A stretch of 64,000 nt of DNA from Saturnia japonica (GCA_033032175.1 CM065306.1:22861001-22925000), one strand, 5' to 3'. Counted from the first letter of the stretch, positions 1-12,320 are shown. A program made the numbers and translations. The notes: generated by a model from the letters alone, not told the origin.

Positions 1-64
1 AAATAACATTTTTTGCACTTGAACAACGAAAAATTCTAAATGTCAATTTTTTTTACCACGAATT

Positions 65-316
65 CCTTTAATTCTGAATGATCCTCTGTTCGAATTCAGA
101 CGATCACAGTTTCACCTTAAAGTCTGCTTTGCAATGACTATAAATAAGTCTCAAGGGCAGATACTAAAATTTGCAGGAATGGACTTGAGAGAAAACTGTT
201 TCTCACAAGGGCAATTCTACGTAGCTAGCTGACGCGTAAGCTCGCCTGCTAATTTACTGATTTTGGTACCAAGTGAAATATCAGGGAATAATATTGTCTA
301 TAAAGAGGTTTTGTAG
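65..316 (+). pseudogene. Helitron-type PIF1-like helicase, C-terminal fragment
   Basis: Reading in the frame of base 110 gives a recognisable end of the helicase half of a Helitron Rep/Hel protein. Motif V/VI signatures are visible: FAMTINKSQGQ (about 131-163) followed by GMDLRENCFSQGQFYVA. In the family this is followed by a serine and an arginine finger. Here an in-frame TGA (230-232) sits just before RVSSP, so the copy is dead. The reading then continues to VYKEVL and a natural stop at 314-316. The start lies outside the window. It probably marks the 3' part of an old Helitron; I could not fix the Helitron terminus. Confidence 0.85.
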
Positions 317-2258
317 ATTATATTTTTGTTATTAGTATGACTATATTCTTTAATTTTAAAATTAAAACGTCAAAATTAAAATTTATTAATTAAAATCAAA
401 CTTGGCGCGAGCAAAAGCTAATGTGGGGGTTAGGACTGCAGTGTTTTAATTGAGGCACACTTTTCTGGTTATATCTAGTTTATTATTATTTATTACAACA
501 TCACTTTTATATTAAATGATTTGTTATAGTTTAATGTATGTTAATTGTTTTGTTATTGCAACCTGGTGCCACCCGGTGCGCTCGTTTGAGGCGCTTGTTG
601 AAGTGTGACTGCTGGTCGCGAGTTTGTTGTGAGTTTGCTTCTTTAAAGCAGCAGTTTACTTGAAACCGATGTTCGGTTACATTAGACCGAACAGCTAGTA
701 TAATATATACTTCACGTACTTGCGTACAGCTTGCGAAATTTCTTGACGTTTGTAATTACTGCTTAGATGCTTAAGGTTATAGAATTCGACTATATAGCCT
801 TCTTCAATAAATTTGCTATAAAATACAAAATTTATTTTGCATATGCAAAATTCTGACTGGTATAGTTCCAAATGAACAAACTCTTGAGCTTTATATTTTG
901 TATAAATATATAGATAATATGGATGAAAGTAACAGCACCAACGCCAGCAATAACAGCATCAGTTTGTACATCTCACAGTTGGGCAAAGGTTTCTTAGTGA
1001 ATGATACCTTCGAGAATATTTATCATGGCGTTCACATTCCGTTCCGATATTTGCATTCACTGTCTCCTGAGCGGGCAACCAATTAAACTCAATTTCGTAA
1101 ATTTACGAGAATTAAAAATAAAAACTTTGATAGGTAAATGCAGTAGTTTGAAATTAAGAACATAGGATAATCATTAGAATGGTCTTAGTCATTCAACCAC
1201 CACGGTACCATCCGCTGTACACTTATGGAAAAATCCGTAATAAACACTTTTAATAAATATATATGTATAGAAGTTATATTTTGGTAACATTTCGATTAAA
1301 AGTCCATAATACAGAATCGAAAACGAGACTGATGCCGACAAAGATACTGTGTAGGAAGATTTTATGAGCCACTTTATTAGGAAATTAATGCTTTACGAAG
1401 GAATTAAAAGTGGACCCTTGCGACCGACGTCACGTGGGAATCGATTTTTTTTTTAGACAGGACTTCAAGAGATATTATATTTAAATAGAAAATTTATTTT
1501 AAAAGTTCGGATTTTCGGTATCCTGATTCATTGATCGAAAACAATGGTAAACGACTAAAATAAGAAGTAATGACATAGGGAAAAATTAAGGAAAATCTTG
1601 GATTTTAATTAAACTGATTTATATATTAAAGTAATGTCTTTGATTTATACATCACCCGTAGTTTGTTCGAAATGCTTCTCAATTTTTTTTAACACACACC
1701 CGTAATACAATCATCTTCACATCATTAGATTGAAATTTCAAATTTTTATTATCTCTTCGCGGTTAAATGCCACTGTAAACATTTTAAATTATAAAGTGAA
1801 TTGGCACCAATAATGTACATTTTGTTCGATGGTTCGTTTATTACTTCTAACACTTAGCAAACTGTTTCGTATTTTGTACAATAATTTATAAAAATAATAC
1901 TAGAAACTTGAAGGCTGTGATTTGACGATGTATTTAACCAATGATTAAGGATTTAATCTAATTGAGGCGCAATTTACCAAAGGGAGAAATGCTTTTTGCG
2001 TTTTGGTATGGTACCGAAACAAATACCCTCAAAGTGATTTCCCCACTGTTAACTGTTCCCAAAAAATAGTTAATATCTAACCATTAAACAACGAGGTAGC
2101 TATACCAATAGTAAACTAATAACACCACGTAAAAAATATTTATACATTGTTATTTTGAGTTATTCCCCACAAATCCCACCCGCAATGCAGCAGAAAACAT
2201 TCAAGGGTTTCAAACTACGATATGTCGTTAGCCCTTACGTCTATGACAGATGGTTTGG
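317..2258. other. Intergenic AT-rich stretch, no gene seen
   Basis: Mostly AT-rich DNA. A somewhat GC-richer patch at about 560-640 and a short open frame (898-1086) show no recognisable domain. No splice-site-bounded coding block, RNA gene or terminal inverted repeat could be supported. Confidence 0.5.
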
Positions 2259-2760
2259 TCAGTATCTCTGGGAGCAACACTTTTCGTGGCTAAACAAGCC
2301 AATTCGAGAGTACACAATAAGAACACATGAGCGCGCTAATTTGTGCATTGCAACACACTTGTGCCAATCGTCCCTAACCTCAGCGAGCTTCTCCCATCCT
2401 GTGTGATTAATATTAAAAGACGCCATGTGTTGCTTAACACAGTCTTTAAACAGTAGCAGCGGTCGACCTACGTTTCTTTTCGCATTTGCTACAGCACCTA
2501 GCATGACACGACGCGGCAAACGGAACGAATCCATTCGATGCACATACCCCAGCCAGCGCAATCGCCGCTGTTTACCAGCATCGCAATGAAACTGGGCAGC
2601 TGTGCAAACTCTAAGACCCTCTCGTTTGTGACTCTGTCTTCCCAAGTGATATCTAGAATATTGCGAAGGCAGCGCATATGGAAAGATATGTAAAGATCTG
2701 AAAAAATACAATTATAAATTTTACGCATTGTGCGAGGTTGGTCTACTTCGCTTACTTCCA
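2259..2760 (-). pseudogene. LINE 3'-end remnant (C-terminal region of a non-LTR retrotransposon ORF2)
   Basis: On the minus strand two overlapping frames carry the block R-L-R-W-L-G-Y-V-H-R-M, then GRPLLLFKDCVK, then WEKLAEVRDDWHKC. This order (WLGHV-R-M, GRP-L-F-KD, WE-LA-R--W) is the usual C-terminal tail of RTE-like and related LINE polymerases. The upstream part (NERVLEFAQLPSF) lies in another frame, so at least one frameshift is present. No reverse-transcriptase core is seen next to it. It is a degraded fragment. Confidence 0.7.
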
Positions 2761-3007
2761 TAGCTCAATGTCTTACGGTATTTTGCTTTGGGATTCAGCA
2801 GCTGAGGTACATATTATATTAATATTACAAAAGCGGGCAATTCGAGCAATACACAACGCGAGACCTCGCAAACCACTAAAGAACAAATTCCAGGAATATG
2901 GTATATTGACTTTGCCCTCCCAATATATCCTTGACAACTTATTGTATATTCGCAAAAACTTACTCAAGCTAGATCTTGTCAAAGATCAGTACAATGCAGC
3001 ACAATAG
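2753..3007 (+). pseudogene. Jockey/CR1-like LINE reverse-transcriptase C-terminal fragment
   Basis: The + strand frame reads SYGILLWDSAAE, then LQKRAIRAIHN, then F-Q-E-Y-GILTLPSQYI and a closing YIRKN. This is the hallmark thumb/C-terminal region of jockey-type LINEs (YGI--W, LQKRAIR, ILT--S-YI). Only about 85 codons survive and no endonuclease or YADD core is present. It abuts the opposite-strand LINE remnant at 2259-2760, so two unrelated LINE ends meet here. Confidence 0.75.
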
Positions 3008-3595
3008 AAATTTTTGATTTTGATTATGACGTCTTCAATTTTGCAACTGGTTAAATCAGATAATATATTTAATCGGTAACGATGGCCAATTTTTATCCTA
3101 GTTATATCTTACTCTCTGACGAAACGATTTTTTCCAATAATTAACCCCTGACGAAAAAGAGTTGTGTTATAAGTTTGTGTATGTATAAGTGGGTATAAGT
3201 GTATATGTACGTACATTTGACATCGTAGTCCCAAACAGGTGAATCGATTTTGATCTCGTTTTTTTTGTTTGCTTGCAAGGTGACTTGATCGAGAGTGTTC
3301 TTAGCTATGATTGAAGAAAATCTGTTCAGCCATTTGAAGATTATCAGCTCTTTTTTATTTGACAAATGGATGTGAGCATCTTCCACAGGTCTGATCGAGT
3401 CGAAATTTAACATTCTGTTATGTCAATAATATTAGTTTAGACGAATATAGTAACATTAAGCTGATGCTACGCATCATTTGGAATCTGCATGATACCTAAC
3501 TCTTCACCAATTTAACAATAACTTAATATAATACTCGTGTTGAGTGTTTCGTTTCATTGTTGGTTCAATTTGATGAACAGAATTTTTATTATAAA
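3008..3595. other. Intergenic, nothing recognised
   Basis: No conserved protein block, RNA gene or inverted repeat was seen. A minus-strand open frame (3141-3413) has no recognisable motif. Confidence 0.4.
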
Positions 3596-3597
3596 AT

Positions 3598-3738
3598 TTA
3601 TGCCAGAGCGGGATATTTTGCCTTTGGCTCAGACCGACCAGTTATTCTTTAAACAAGATGAAGCACCAGCCTATGATTGCCGTATAGTAAAAGATATGTT
3701 GATTTAGCAGTTTGGCGAAAACTTTATTGCAACGCATG
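3598..3738 (+). pseudogene. DDE transposase scrap (Tc1/mariner-like)
   Basis: In the frame of LFFKQDEAPAYD (around 3639-3675) the text resembles the second catalytic aspartate block of Tc1/mariner-type transposases (QQDGAPAH). It continues V-K-D-M-L-I, a TAG stop, then QFGENFIATHGPV, matching the usual approach to the third acidic residue. The expected W-P--SPDL block is not present after it. This is a short, degenerate fragment. Confidence 0.45.
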
Positions 3739-4985
3739 GTCCAGTGGCCAGCGAGGTCACTGTACATGTGTGCGGACCACCACGCACATTGGGAAACAGC
3801 CACCGGATTTGATTTGAAGGCTGTTAGCGCTTAAGAATCATCGCCCCTATGACAGGAATTCTTACCTTTAGCCACGTACGCTCGTTCGTCCAGCCGATGG
3901 AAACGTCCTGGATGATCAGGTCTGATGAGCTGGAGTAGGTAACGCACGCAGGTTCGCCCATTGCACTTTGTAATGGTCACTCACGAATCGCACGACGTCT
4001 GATTGTTTGTATTTTGTAATTATGTATTTCCCGTAATCCCCTCGAATCGCACGCAGTTGCATGCGCCGGCGAAGCTCGACACTTTCTCACTTAGACGCCA
4101 TTACAACGGCGCAATGAAGACGTTGTGATTGGACGGGAACGTATGAGCGCTTCACAACGCTCTGCTATTGGTTGAATCCCATCACATTAAGCGACAGATT
4201 CATACGATGTTCACAATGGAAGCCGATGCAGATTAGTGCCCAAATATGAATACCAGTTATGGTTACGAAACAGTACATGCTATTTTCGCGGGGTGTATTT
4301 AAAACCGAAATCTACAAAGATACGTATAATGCAATTGATGTCTTAAAACAACTTTAGAAGAATATTATAAACGGAATTAATAATATTGTAATGTTGTATG
4401 CAGTACAATCCTTGAGACATCGAGTCCAACTATGTATTGAAAACAATGGCCATCATTTTGAACAATTAATCAGTTAAGGCTTAATAGGCTGGTAACGATG
4501 ATACTTATTAGTGATACTATCGAATGGTGCAATAATACATGGTGTGTTTATTCAAAGTCAACCGGTTAGATCCCTGGCTAAGAATATAGATTTTTCAAAG
4601 ATCGTAAGAAAAATTCAAAAATTTCATACTGTAAACATTATATTAGGGAGTGACTATTCGAATTTATACGAGTTATTATTTGGAACATGTCAGTTTGATA
4701 TATAAATGTCATAAAATTTACGACAGCGGTTTGCCGACACTGTATTAACATCAAAGTATTCAATATCATATCTAATCCTTAAAGTATTCCTTGGCTGTCA
4801 TTAAACATCTATATATAGTTATAATTTTAACTAAAAGTTAAAAAGTTAAATTTTTTACAAGCGACTAAAACAAAACATCTTGTAGGTACAATCTAATTCT
4901 TAGAGAGTACCTAGTAGTGTTCGCTCGTTTTGGGCATCACGATTTGCTTTATTTTGCGAACGGAGTAATTATTACCTATTATTAA
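3739..4985. other. Unassigned stretch, GC-richer between 3.77 and 4.26 kb
   Basis: The first half (about 3766-4260) is noticeably richer in G+C and CpG than its surroundings, the rest AT-rich. No open frame in it shows a family I recognise. It could be a decayed element or a UTR. The right part contains a 64-codon frame (4511-4705) with no motif. Confidence 0.4.
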
Positions 4986-4986
4986 A

Positions 4987-5418
4987 TAGCTGTGCCCACG
5001 ACTTCGCTCGTGCCTTCAGTCAAGCACACGCGCAAATCGTGCTGCCCCCCCGCTTCAATCCAAGGCGGTCTCCCGCCGATTATTTTAAAGACAAAAATGA
5101 TATACTCTCGCTGACTTTTTTGTAGGTCTTTTTAATATCTAAATTATGTAGTACATTAATTTGACATACTTCTCGTTGTTTACTCGGCGAAAGCCATTTA
5201 AGCGTCCCAAAAGCGTCCTTTTCCGATTTGATTCAATATTATTGTCACTGCTTAATTAGTTACTTCTTTATTAACAAAATATATTCTATAATTTGGTCAG
5301 ATAACATAGCTTAAATTAAAAAAAATACATGTTAATAGGATAAGTGGTTCCCGTGTGAAAAGAAAATAGACAGACAGACAGAGAGATGTTGAGATTTATC
5401 ATAATTAATATATAGATA
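4987..5418 (+). repeat. Interspersed repeat, GCCC-CGACTTCG family (LINE-tail-like)
   Basis: Begins with TAGCTGTGCCCACGACTTCG and ends in an AT-rich TATATAGAT tail. The same head is found at 17470, 21030 and 31174, and the same tail (GTGACACGAGA then TATATAAGAT) in the copies at 17.5 and 21.3 kb. This is a common lepidopteran repeat type. I take it to be a LINE 3' end, but no coding part is attached. Confidence 0.6.
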
Positions 5419-5442
5419 ATAATATCAATCTGCACGTGTTTT

Positions 5443-5865
5443 ATTGCTGGGTAAAGACTCTTCTCATGGATGGCATGGTTTTAATCACGACGCCATTCCA
5501 CAACGTATTAGCGATTTCAAACGCCAAGAAATCCACGCTCCTATATATTTCAAATGTAAAGCGCGTAAAGAACATATAAGAGGTACTTTTAAAGTAGCAC
5601 TCATTATTGAAAAACTTTCCGAGTCCTGGCCAAGATGGTACAGACCTACGTCACGTAATAAAAACACCCATTGACCACATAGGTAATTATGAAAAGCCTT
5701 TTCATATGAGTACAGGAAATAGAGGCCGACGCTGGCCGCAGACCATTTGGATAACAAATATTCATAAGGATATGAAGCGTTTGTGCATATCCAATGAAGA
5801 TCTTGTACAAGAAAGCAAATGAGGCTTTTTGATTTAAAAAGCCGACTACATGTAACGGTAAAAAG
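5443..5865 (+). pseudogene. LINE 3'-end remnant
   Basis: Two frames on the + strand carry decayed pieces of a LINE ORF2 tail. The second contains GNRGRRWPQTIW, then DMKRLCISNEDLVQESKW and, after a stop, a KAD-like end. This parallels the family pattern GRP--TW-D-I--DMK-----NED--DR-KWR--I-KAD. Frameshifts and stops interrupt it. It is a dead 5'-truncated copy. Confidence 0.6.
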
Positions 5866-7040
5866 TGAGGACAAATAAGGTACAATGGTACTTAAAAAAC
5901 ATTTCTCAAGCGTTCACGCTTCCTCACGATATTTCCCTTCACTGGCAGTCGATAGTGTTATCAATTTCAAATTATTATGCGAGTTCTGAAAAATGCGTTT
6001 ATAAATACCAGGGCTCGAACCAGCAGATGTTAGTTAGCTTAGTGGTCTCAGTATTCTTAAGTGATGATACTCACGTAGTTTAAAAAACTAATAACATAGT
6101 TTATCACAGGGAAAAAGGTCACAACTATTTCATAATTGTAAATGTCTTGCACGATAGTCGCAGTTTCGACCCCATTATAGTGTTCTTAAACCATTCCTTA
6201 GGAATTATTGTTGCCATGCCATTACTTTTCGCATGTTTTTATACGTTTTTCTGCAAAATCTAATCAAAACCAGGTTAACTACTCCGGAGATATAATTTCT
6301 GAATAACCTATCTTAACTTTTTAAATTTATTATTTATCAAGCATCCGTATGTACTGAATACAGAAACAGGATAGAAACGTGCGAAATTCAATTTTAATCA
6401 GTCCAGCGCTAATGCCTCTACAGACAAGTTGATGGAATATTTAAAAATTTTCATCTCACATAAAAATTATATGTAAAATGTATAGTACAATGAAATCGAC
6501 GTTTAGAAGTGTTACCGCGAGGTAGCTAAATACCTACTCGTAGAATATTCAGAATTCCTAGGGTTCAAGTCAACTTTAACTAACCCAATAAAGCTATTTG
6601 AAAGTGTATAATGAGAATTCTATCAGAATATATTATGTAGATGTTTTGTATAACGTGCAAAATATCGGAGTCGTCGATATCGGCTACCAATAAAAAAATA
6701 AGAAGCATACCTTTCTGGATCTCAGCGGTGACTCTTTCAAACCTGCCATGCTCCGACTCTTCTTCGTATAGTAGTTCAATACAAATTCCCCCATTCACTA
6801 TCCATGGTTAGATTATATTTATATGAATCTAGTGTCAAAGATTACGTGGTATTGCCATGTGCCATTTGCTTATTGAAGACTTCCATTGGAAGATAATTCA
6901 TGTTCACATTTATATACCGCTTAACCTCAAAATATGAGTGAAAAAAATGTGGCTTCTCTCACATAACATTGCTTAACTAAAGGTATCCTGGGAATTAATC
7001 GATACGTCAAAATAAATAGGTCTTCCAGGCCATGTCACCA
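5866..7040. other. Intergenic, nothing recognised
   Basis: AT-rich DNA with scattered short frames lacking known motifs. No repeat pair or exon-like block could be supported here. Confidence 0.4.
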
Positions 7041-7560
7041 CGGGTTGTCAAAGAAGACTGCATGTGCACAACGGTGAGAGCGAGACGGCTATATAACATT
7101 ACACCGAGCGAGAGAGAGACACTGGCTGCGGCACTGACTCCTGGGTACCAAGTGAACCAGACATCCCCATGAGCCAGCCCACAACGCGGGTATTAGACTT
7201 CAAACGCTATTGTAACACATGTAAACGATTATTGGAGTTGCGGGCGTGCCGGTTACATAAGTAGGATGGGAAGGCTGAGGGTTTCCGGCTTATTACCTCT
7301 CTGGCCATCGCGGCATGTCCGCCGGAGGCCGCGGGCGGCGCGCGCTCACGCCGCCATGGTCATGGGGCCAAGCCCGGGGCTCGCGTCGCGACTCGCGGAG
7401 CTGTCGAGCGGCGCGCGTGGCCGGCGATCGATCTCGCTACACGCATGCGCCGCCGCCGTCAACCGATTTGTCACGAGATGCGTCGATCCTGTACGACCGC
7501 AACCGACTGCGGCCGACGAACGACGGTGCCGCTGCGGTGCATCCGATGTGACCTAGTTGA
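7041..7560. other. GC/CpG-rich island with an upstream TATA-like motif
   Basis: From about 7262 to 7560 the sequence turns strongly G+C- and CpG-rich in an otherwise AT-rich neighbourhood. Upstream, CTATATAACATT lies at about 7089-7100, followed by GA-repeats (GAGCGAGAGAGAG). Two overlapping + frames (7266-7556 and 7315-7551) are rich in R, A and P, as expected from GC-rich DNA, and show no domain. It could be a promoter plus first exon, or a GC-rich transposon piece. I cannot decide from sequence alone. Confidence 0.4.
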
Positions 7561-7579
7561 GGCGCACACTGACCCCGTT

Positions 7580-7656
7580 ACCTCGGCCGCTCGGCCGCTC
7601 GCCCGCTCGCCCGCTCGCCCGCTCACCCGCTCAGCCGCTCAGCCGCTCAGCGATGC
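7580..7656. repeat. Tandem repeat of an 8-bp CGCTCGCC/CGCTCAGC unit
   Basis: About eight to nine head-to-tail copies of an octamer, first CCGCTCGC and later CCGCTCAG variants, at the right edge of the GC-rich island. The period is not a multiple of three, so a coding origin is unlikely. Confidence 0.85.
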
Positions 7657-7660
7657 GATA

Positions 7661-9490
7661 TCAATTACATTTTTTTTACTCTTACCTGATGTTAGCTGAA
7701 GGTTTGCTTGGAGATGGTAAAATGCTGGAATTGGAGTGTTTCAACGGAAACACACTGCTATGTTCTTGGCGACTTATTTTTAACTTGAAAATGGTAGTTA
7801 GTCAGGCGGATAATAGAAAATGGCGAAAATTCTAGACGCACTATTGACTTTAAAAACAATTGTCGTACAAATTTAAACAAATTTTGTGTCAATTTAACTA
7901 ATTAAGCAAATATTGACACTTCGGATTACAAAAGACGTATAGGAGAAAACATGACTTTTAGGAGATGAAAAAAAACTAAAATTTTAAATGTGTTAAGGGT
8001 ATAACTTTTTTTAAAATAATTGCTATAAGGATTTTTACAAGGAACAAGTGTCTTTAAAAGATACGATCTATATTGTTGTGACCATCGTTGAAGTGTCTAA
8101 TCAATAGTAGATGCCTCATACGCTCTAAGAAATAGTAGCTATTTTCCCTTACGATCCGATATTTCAAAAATAAATAACAGATAACAATTTTCATGTGACT
8201 AACAACAATGTATAACGTGGCGCAGTTGCATCTTACACACCTAAAATTGGATACGTTTTGAAATGCTTTTCTTATACACCCGTTTTATTTTTCCTATTCA
8301 TTTAAAAATTCTAAATAATAATAAAAAAAAATCATAGATTTAGGTAACTGAGTATTTGATCCTAATGCTTCTGAACGATCTATGCAACGACACCCCACAC
8401 TATGGGTTAGATGAGATATACCCATTTTTTGTACCCAAAACAATTTTTTTTTTCCAAGATTTTATTGTACTACTTTGTCTGTGTGATTAAGTATACCCAT
8501 ACCAAATTACAGCTTTCTAATATTAAGAATCTCTGAGCTAAGCCGCGGACAGATAGACGGACATAGCGCATCTGTAAAGGTTTCTTGTTGCCTTCGGAAC
8601 CATAAATAGGATGCTCGCCGTGTAAATAAATCGATAACTATATTGATTAATGATTTATAAAATCGAGAAAAAAATAAGTACATGCATATGTTTTCTAGTA
8701 TTACTTCTTATTTATCTAGGTATATTTTAGTTAATTTATCTAACATTTACTAAATACTGTTGGTAAGTGGAGTGGAGTATATTCATAACTACTCTAATAT
8801 TCGAGCCGAGTGCAAGAGTATAAATGGCGTAGCGCACAAGGAGCACGGGTGTCACGGTGAAGCTGTAAAAGCCGTCTGAGGCCCCATGGTCCTTATGGCT
8901 AACAGTGTAGTCAGTCAGAAAAAAGGAGCAGTCGGACCGTCGTAGAAAAATCGACAGTACCTACTGAAGGAATATGCCGTTTTATTATAGAGGAAAAAAA
9001 ATGTTTGACTTATCGTGGCTAATTGTCCCAAACCCAGGAAATTCACTAACTACCCATAATAATCATGGAATTTATAACTCACTAAAATCAGTAAATTGAT
9101 TACTGGGTCACATACAAAGCTAAACAATCGAATTTGGTACGACAAGAGATATATTGGATTAACGTTAAACTTATTAGTCGTTAGAAGCCACATTACTGTT
9201 TCTAAAGTTCGTCTGACTAATAAAGCTGCGCTAGCGTGATTCTATAACTACCTTTCTAAGTTATAATTTTATAAGTTAAAAATAATACACGTTTTCTCTG
9301 TAGGCCCTGGAGCCATTAGAGCACACCTGCATTAGAGGGCATGGGCGGCGTCAGGATTACTTTCAGGAGGATGCATCAACATCTACACACTATACTAAAA
9401 TAACACATCAAAAAGTCTAAGCAACATGCTTGATATTACAAATTTTTCCATTTATATTAATTAATTTCTAAATATTTACTCAAACAAAGT
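7661..9490. other. Intergenic, AT-rich
   Basis: Apart from the short repeat at 8851-8926 I see no gene or element. A partial relative of that repeat's core (GGCCCTGGAGCC) occurs near 9303. Confidence 0.4.
8851..8926 (+). repeat. Short A-tailed repeat, family S (copy 1)
   Basis: Core CGGTGAAGCTGTAAAAGCCG, then GGCCC..TATGGCTAACAGT, then GTCAGT and an A-rich tail. The same order recurs at 20187-20262, 42981-43048 and 49371-49446 on the + strand, and inverted at 34822-34900 and 52934-53010. A fixed core plus an A-rich end in both orientations suggests a retroposed SINE-type sequence. Confidence 0.7.
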
Positions 9491-10811
9491 GCGTAGGTAA
9501 GTAAACTTTTTTGTTATTGATGACATACTGGCTGGTTGTAAAAAAAATATTTGATTATGTTTTGTTTTTTCATAAAATTCAAATGATTGCGAATTTGTTT
9601 GAATTTAAGTGCGTTTTAATTGCTACGTTTAGTCTTGATTTTATAATTTTACCAACCATTTAAATAAAGTTAGCGACAAAATTGAATTGTTAGATATTCT
9701 TTACGTCATGAAGCGACGTCATTTGATGGCAGATGAAATGCAAAGAGCTGTAGGGATGTTGCAAGCGGGAAGTAATCAATCTCAGGTATCTCGACATTTT
9801 GGCATTCATAGAAGTGTTATTTTTCGTCTTTGGCAGCGCTAGAGGAGGAGCGCAGGAGAACCCGCTGAACAGCATCCAGGCCGTAAAAGGAGTACAACCT
9901 CTCGGCAAGACCGGTACATACAACTGACTGCAAGACGCCAGCCGATGTTAACCGCTCGAGAGATAAGTTTGAGGCTACAATTTTCAAGTGGTGTTGATGT
10001 AAGTCCTCAAACTGTGCGAAATCGACTGCATGAGTATGGCCTACGAGCTCGACGCCCAATCAGGTGCCCACCGATACGTCACGGGAATCGCGCTCGTCGA
10101 TATGAATGGTGTAGAGAACGCATAACATGGACCCAGGAACAATGGGATAAAATCATGTTTTCCGATGAGTCGCGATTCGGGTTTAAGCCTGATACAAGAA
10201 GGGTGCGAGTGTATCGTCGGCCCGGAAATACTGAAAGGCTCTGGTGCGTTCAGGAAGTTCATCCATACAGCGGCTCAACGGTTATGTTATGGGCGGGTAT
10301 TATGAAGAACAGGCGAACTGAGCTCGTTTTTGTACATGGAAACATGAATGATGAAAATTACATTAAGGATATTCTCAGACCTTATGTCTACCCATTTGCA
10401 CAAACCTTTGGCTCCGATTTTAGGTTAATGCATGACAATGCGCGTTCACATACAGCTCGGCGAACCGGTGAATACTTTGCAACAGAGAACATCCGGGTAT
10501 TGCCTTGGCCTGCACAATCGCCAGATCTCAACCCCATCGAGCACGCTTGGGACATGCTCCAGAGACGTGTTTTGAAGGACTTGGACGGAGCGACAACAAC
10601 CCAACAGCTGAAGGATTTGCTACAATTCCATTGGGAGCGAATACCGCAAGATGACATAAACAGTCTCATTAAATTCAATGAATAATCGTTGCCGACAAGT
10701 TCTGAATAGCAGAGGAGCCCATACTTTGTATTAAATTGTTCTATTCTTTCACAATAAATACATTTTCTTTAGAAATTTCATTTTGTAAGAAAAAAGTTTA
10801 GTTTCTTATGT
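9491..10811 (+). mobile_element. Tc1-like DNA transposon (about 1.3 kb)
   Basis: The transposase frame is flanked by imperfect inverted sequences at 9491-9517 and 10785-10811. They share an uninterrupted TAAACTTTTTT core on opposite strands, and about 19 of 27 positions match. The total length is typical of the Tc1 family. Flanking TA target duplications could not be fixed with certainty, so the ends are approximate. Confidence 0.65.
9708..10685 (+). pseudogene. Tc1-like (D34E) transposase with one premature stop
   Basis: From ATG 9708 the frame stays open to 10685 (325 codons) except for one TAG at 9840-9842. The N-terminal part before it (QVSRHFGIHRSVIFRLW) is a paired-type helix-turn-helix. 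After the stop come the second HTH (LTAREISLRL) and the DDE domain: first D in FSDESRFGF, second in LMHDNARSHTA, and E in QSPDLNPIEHAWD. The spacing between the second D and the E is 34 residues, the Tc1 signature. An internal ATG at 9945 gives a 246-residue protein lacking most of the DNA-binding domain. The element is probably recent because only one lesion is visible. Confidence 0.85.
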
Positions 10812-11518
10812 ATCTTAGTTTCTACAATATATTCTAATATTGTTCATTTCTGTTATTAAAAGAACTTATAAAGACAACAGCTGTTATTTTTACATCATAG
10901 AACCCTAAAGATATTATTTTAAAAATAAAATACAACGTTATAATGTGAAGAACCATCATAAAATTTAAATTAGTACATGTTGCTTAGACTTTTTTGGTAA
11001 GTGTATAATAATAATACATAAAATATTTCTACAAATTTCGACAGCAACCATAAGGATTTTATCCATCGGAAACTCATTAAAGAAAATACTTATCTTTTTT
11101 AAGTATTTTATTTTCTGACAGGGGGTTGCAAGTGAACCCCCTTGCACCCTGCTGCCAGCTTTGACAGCTTCACCGGGCTTGCATATTTAAAACAATTTAA
11201 TCATTTTAAGTTGTTAAAATGCCATTGAGCTGCCATTTCGATGCCAGATAGTTTTTTTATAATACAGCCATCTAGTGGTAATACAGAGCTACGTATTTCT
11301 CGCATCATGTTGTGTTAATAATGTCACTGGCTGATTTGGTATTACGCGGGTGGCATTCCTCGGGTAGTAGGGTTTTTAAAGGCTGTTATTAAAATTGATT
11401 GAATAATAATTATAATACATTAAATATAAATCACTAATCTTTATGTGAAAAAAAAAATTACTTTTTTGTAATAATTTGCACCCAATACCAAATGATGCGA
11501 ATATCCTAGCTCGTGAAT
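10812..11518. other. Intergenic, nothing recognised
   Basis: AT-rich. A small palindromic patch, GGGGGTTG with AACCCCC, lies at about 11121-11141. No gene was seen. Confidence 0.4.
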
Positions 11519-12320
11519 ATACTTTTTAAGCGTATTGCGTGCACAAAAGACTGTGAGATTTGGCATGGTTAAAGTTTATATGGAGAAGGAGTGCAGAAAG
11601 CTAAAATTTATCTATAATATCTGTTACTAATATATTAAATAAAATAAATTAATATTGCGAAACCTTACCCGACAAGTGCCATTGAACTTAGACCCCCCAC
11701 TAGTACTGCGCGTTTTCTTTAGAAATGCTTTTAATAACCAGTTCTTCTATGAAAAACGAACGAGACCGTTTTTTATAGAACAGATCTATAGTAATTGTTT
11801 TAAGAACTATAATTGAATGAACAGTAAATTGTTACAAGAAACTTGTAGAAATAAAACAGCAGAGCTAGAAGCTTTAGTTTTATAGTTAAATATATTGAAA
11901 TCCAACAATAACACTTTTCTATAATTCAGACAAAAGTTGTAAAAAATTAAATTTTACGAAAAAAATTGTCTCTTATAATTTTCTCATACAATATACGCAA
12001 CGCGAGCAAACAAGAACAAGGACAAGAAGTATCTATGCCAGTGTGTATGTAACATTTGTACGATAGGTGGCGCTCACCGGCTTGTGTTCATTTCTATAAT
12101 GTTCGTTTTTTCAGTACAGTTTGTTCTCGAACTTAAGAAAGAAAACCGTTTTTTTAACCGTTTCTAAGAATGGTTCCTTGAGTGTAAAAAAGCGTTTGGT
12201 TTCGTTTTACGAAATATGAGCGGCACTATTTTCATTGTTTAAATGTCAAACAGAAAATAGTCTATGATTAAAAAGTCGCTGGTCGAATTTCGAATATTAG
12301 GCGACCGCTACATATACTTA
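11519..12320 (+). repeat. Interspersed repeat, family B (long copy)
   Basis: 11519-11705 matches 23878-24061 closely: TTTTTAAGCGTATTGC, then ATTTGGCATG, then AAAGTTTATATGGAGAAG, then GAACTTAGACCCCCC. A second block at 12241-12315 matches 24140-24212 (AAATGTCAAAC, AAAAGTCGCTG, TCGAATTTCGA). Here the two blocks are separated by about 535 bp; in the other copy by about 80 bp. The same order in both copies shows one repeat family with an internal length difference. Confidence 0.75.

Noticed and set aside
5607..5885. Overlapping minus-strand frames opposite the LINE remnant
   Set aside because: Only the + strand shows the ordered LINE C-terminal motifs.
7266..7835. Four overlapping + strand open frames in the GC island
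   Set aside because: Low stop-codon density from GC-rich and tandem-repeat DNA; no motif or conserved block.
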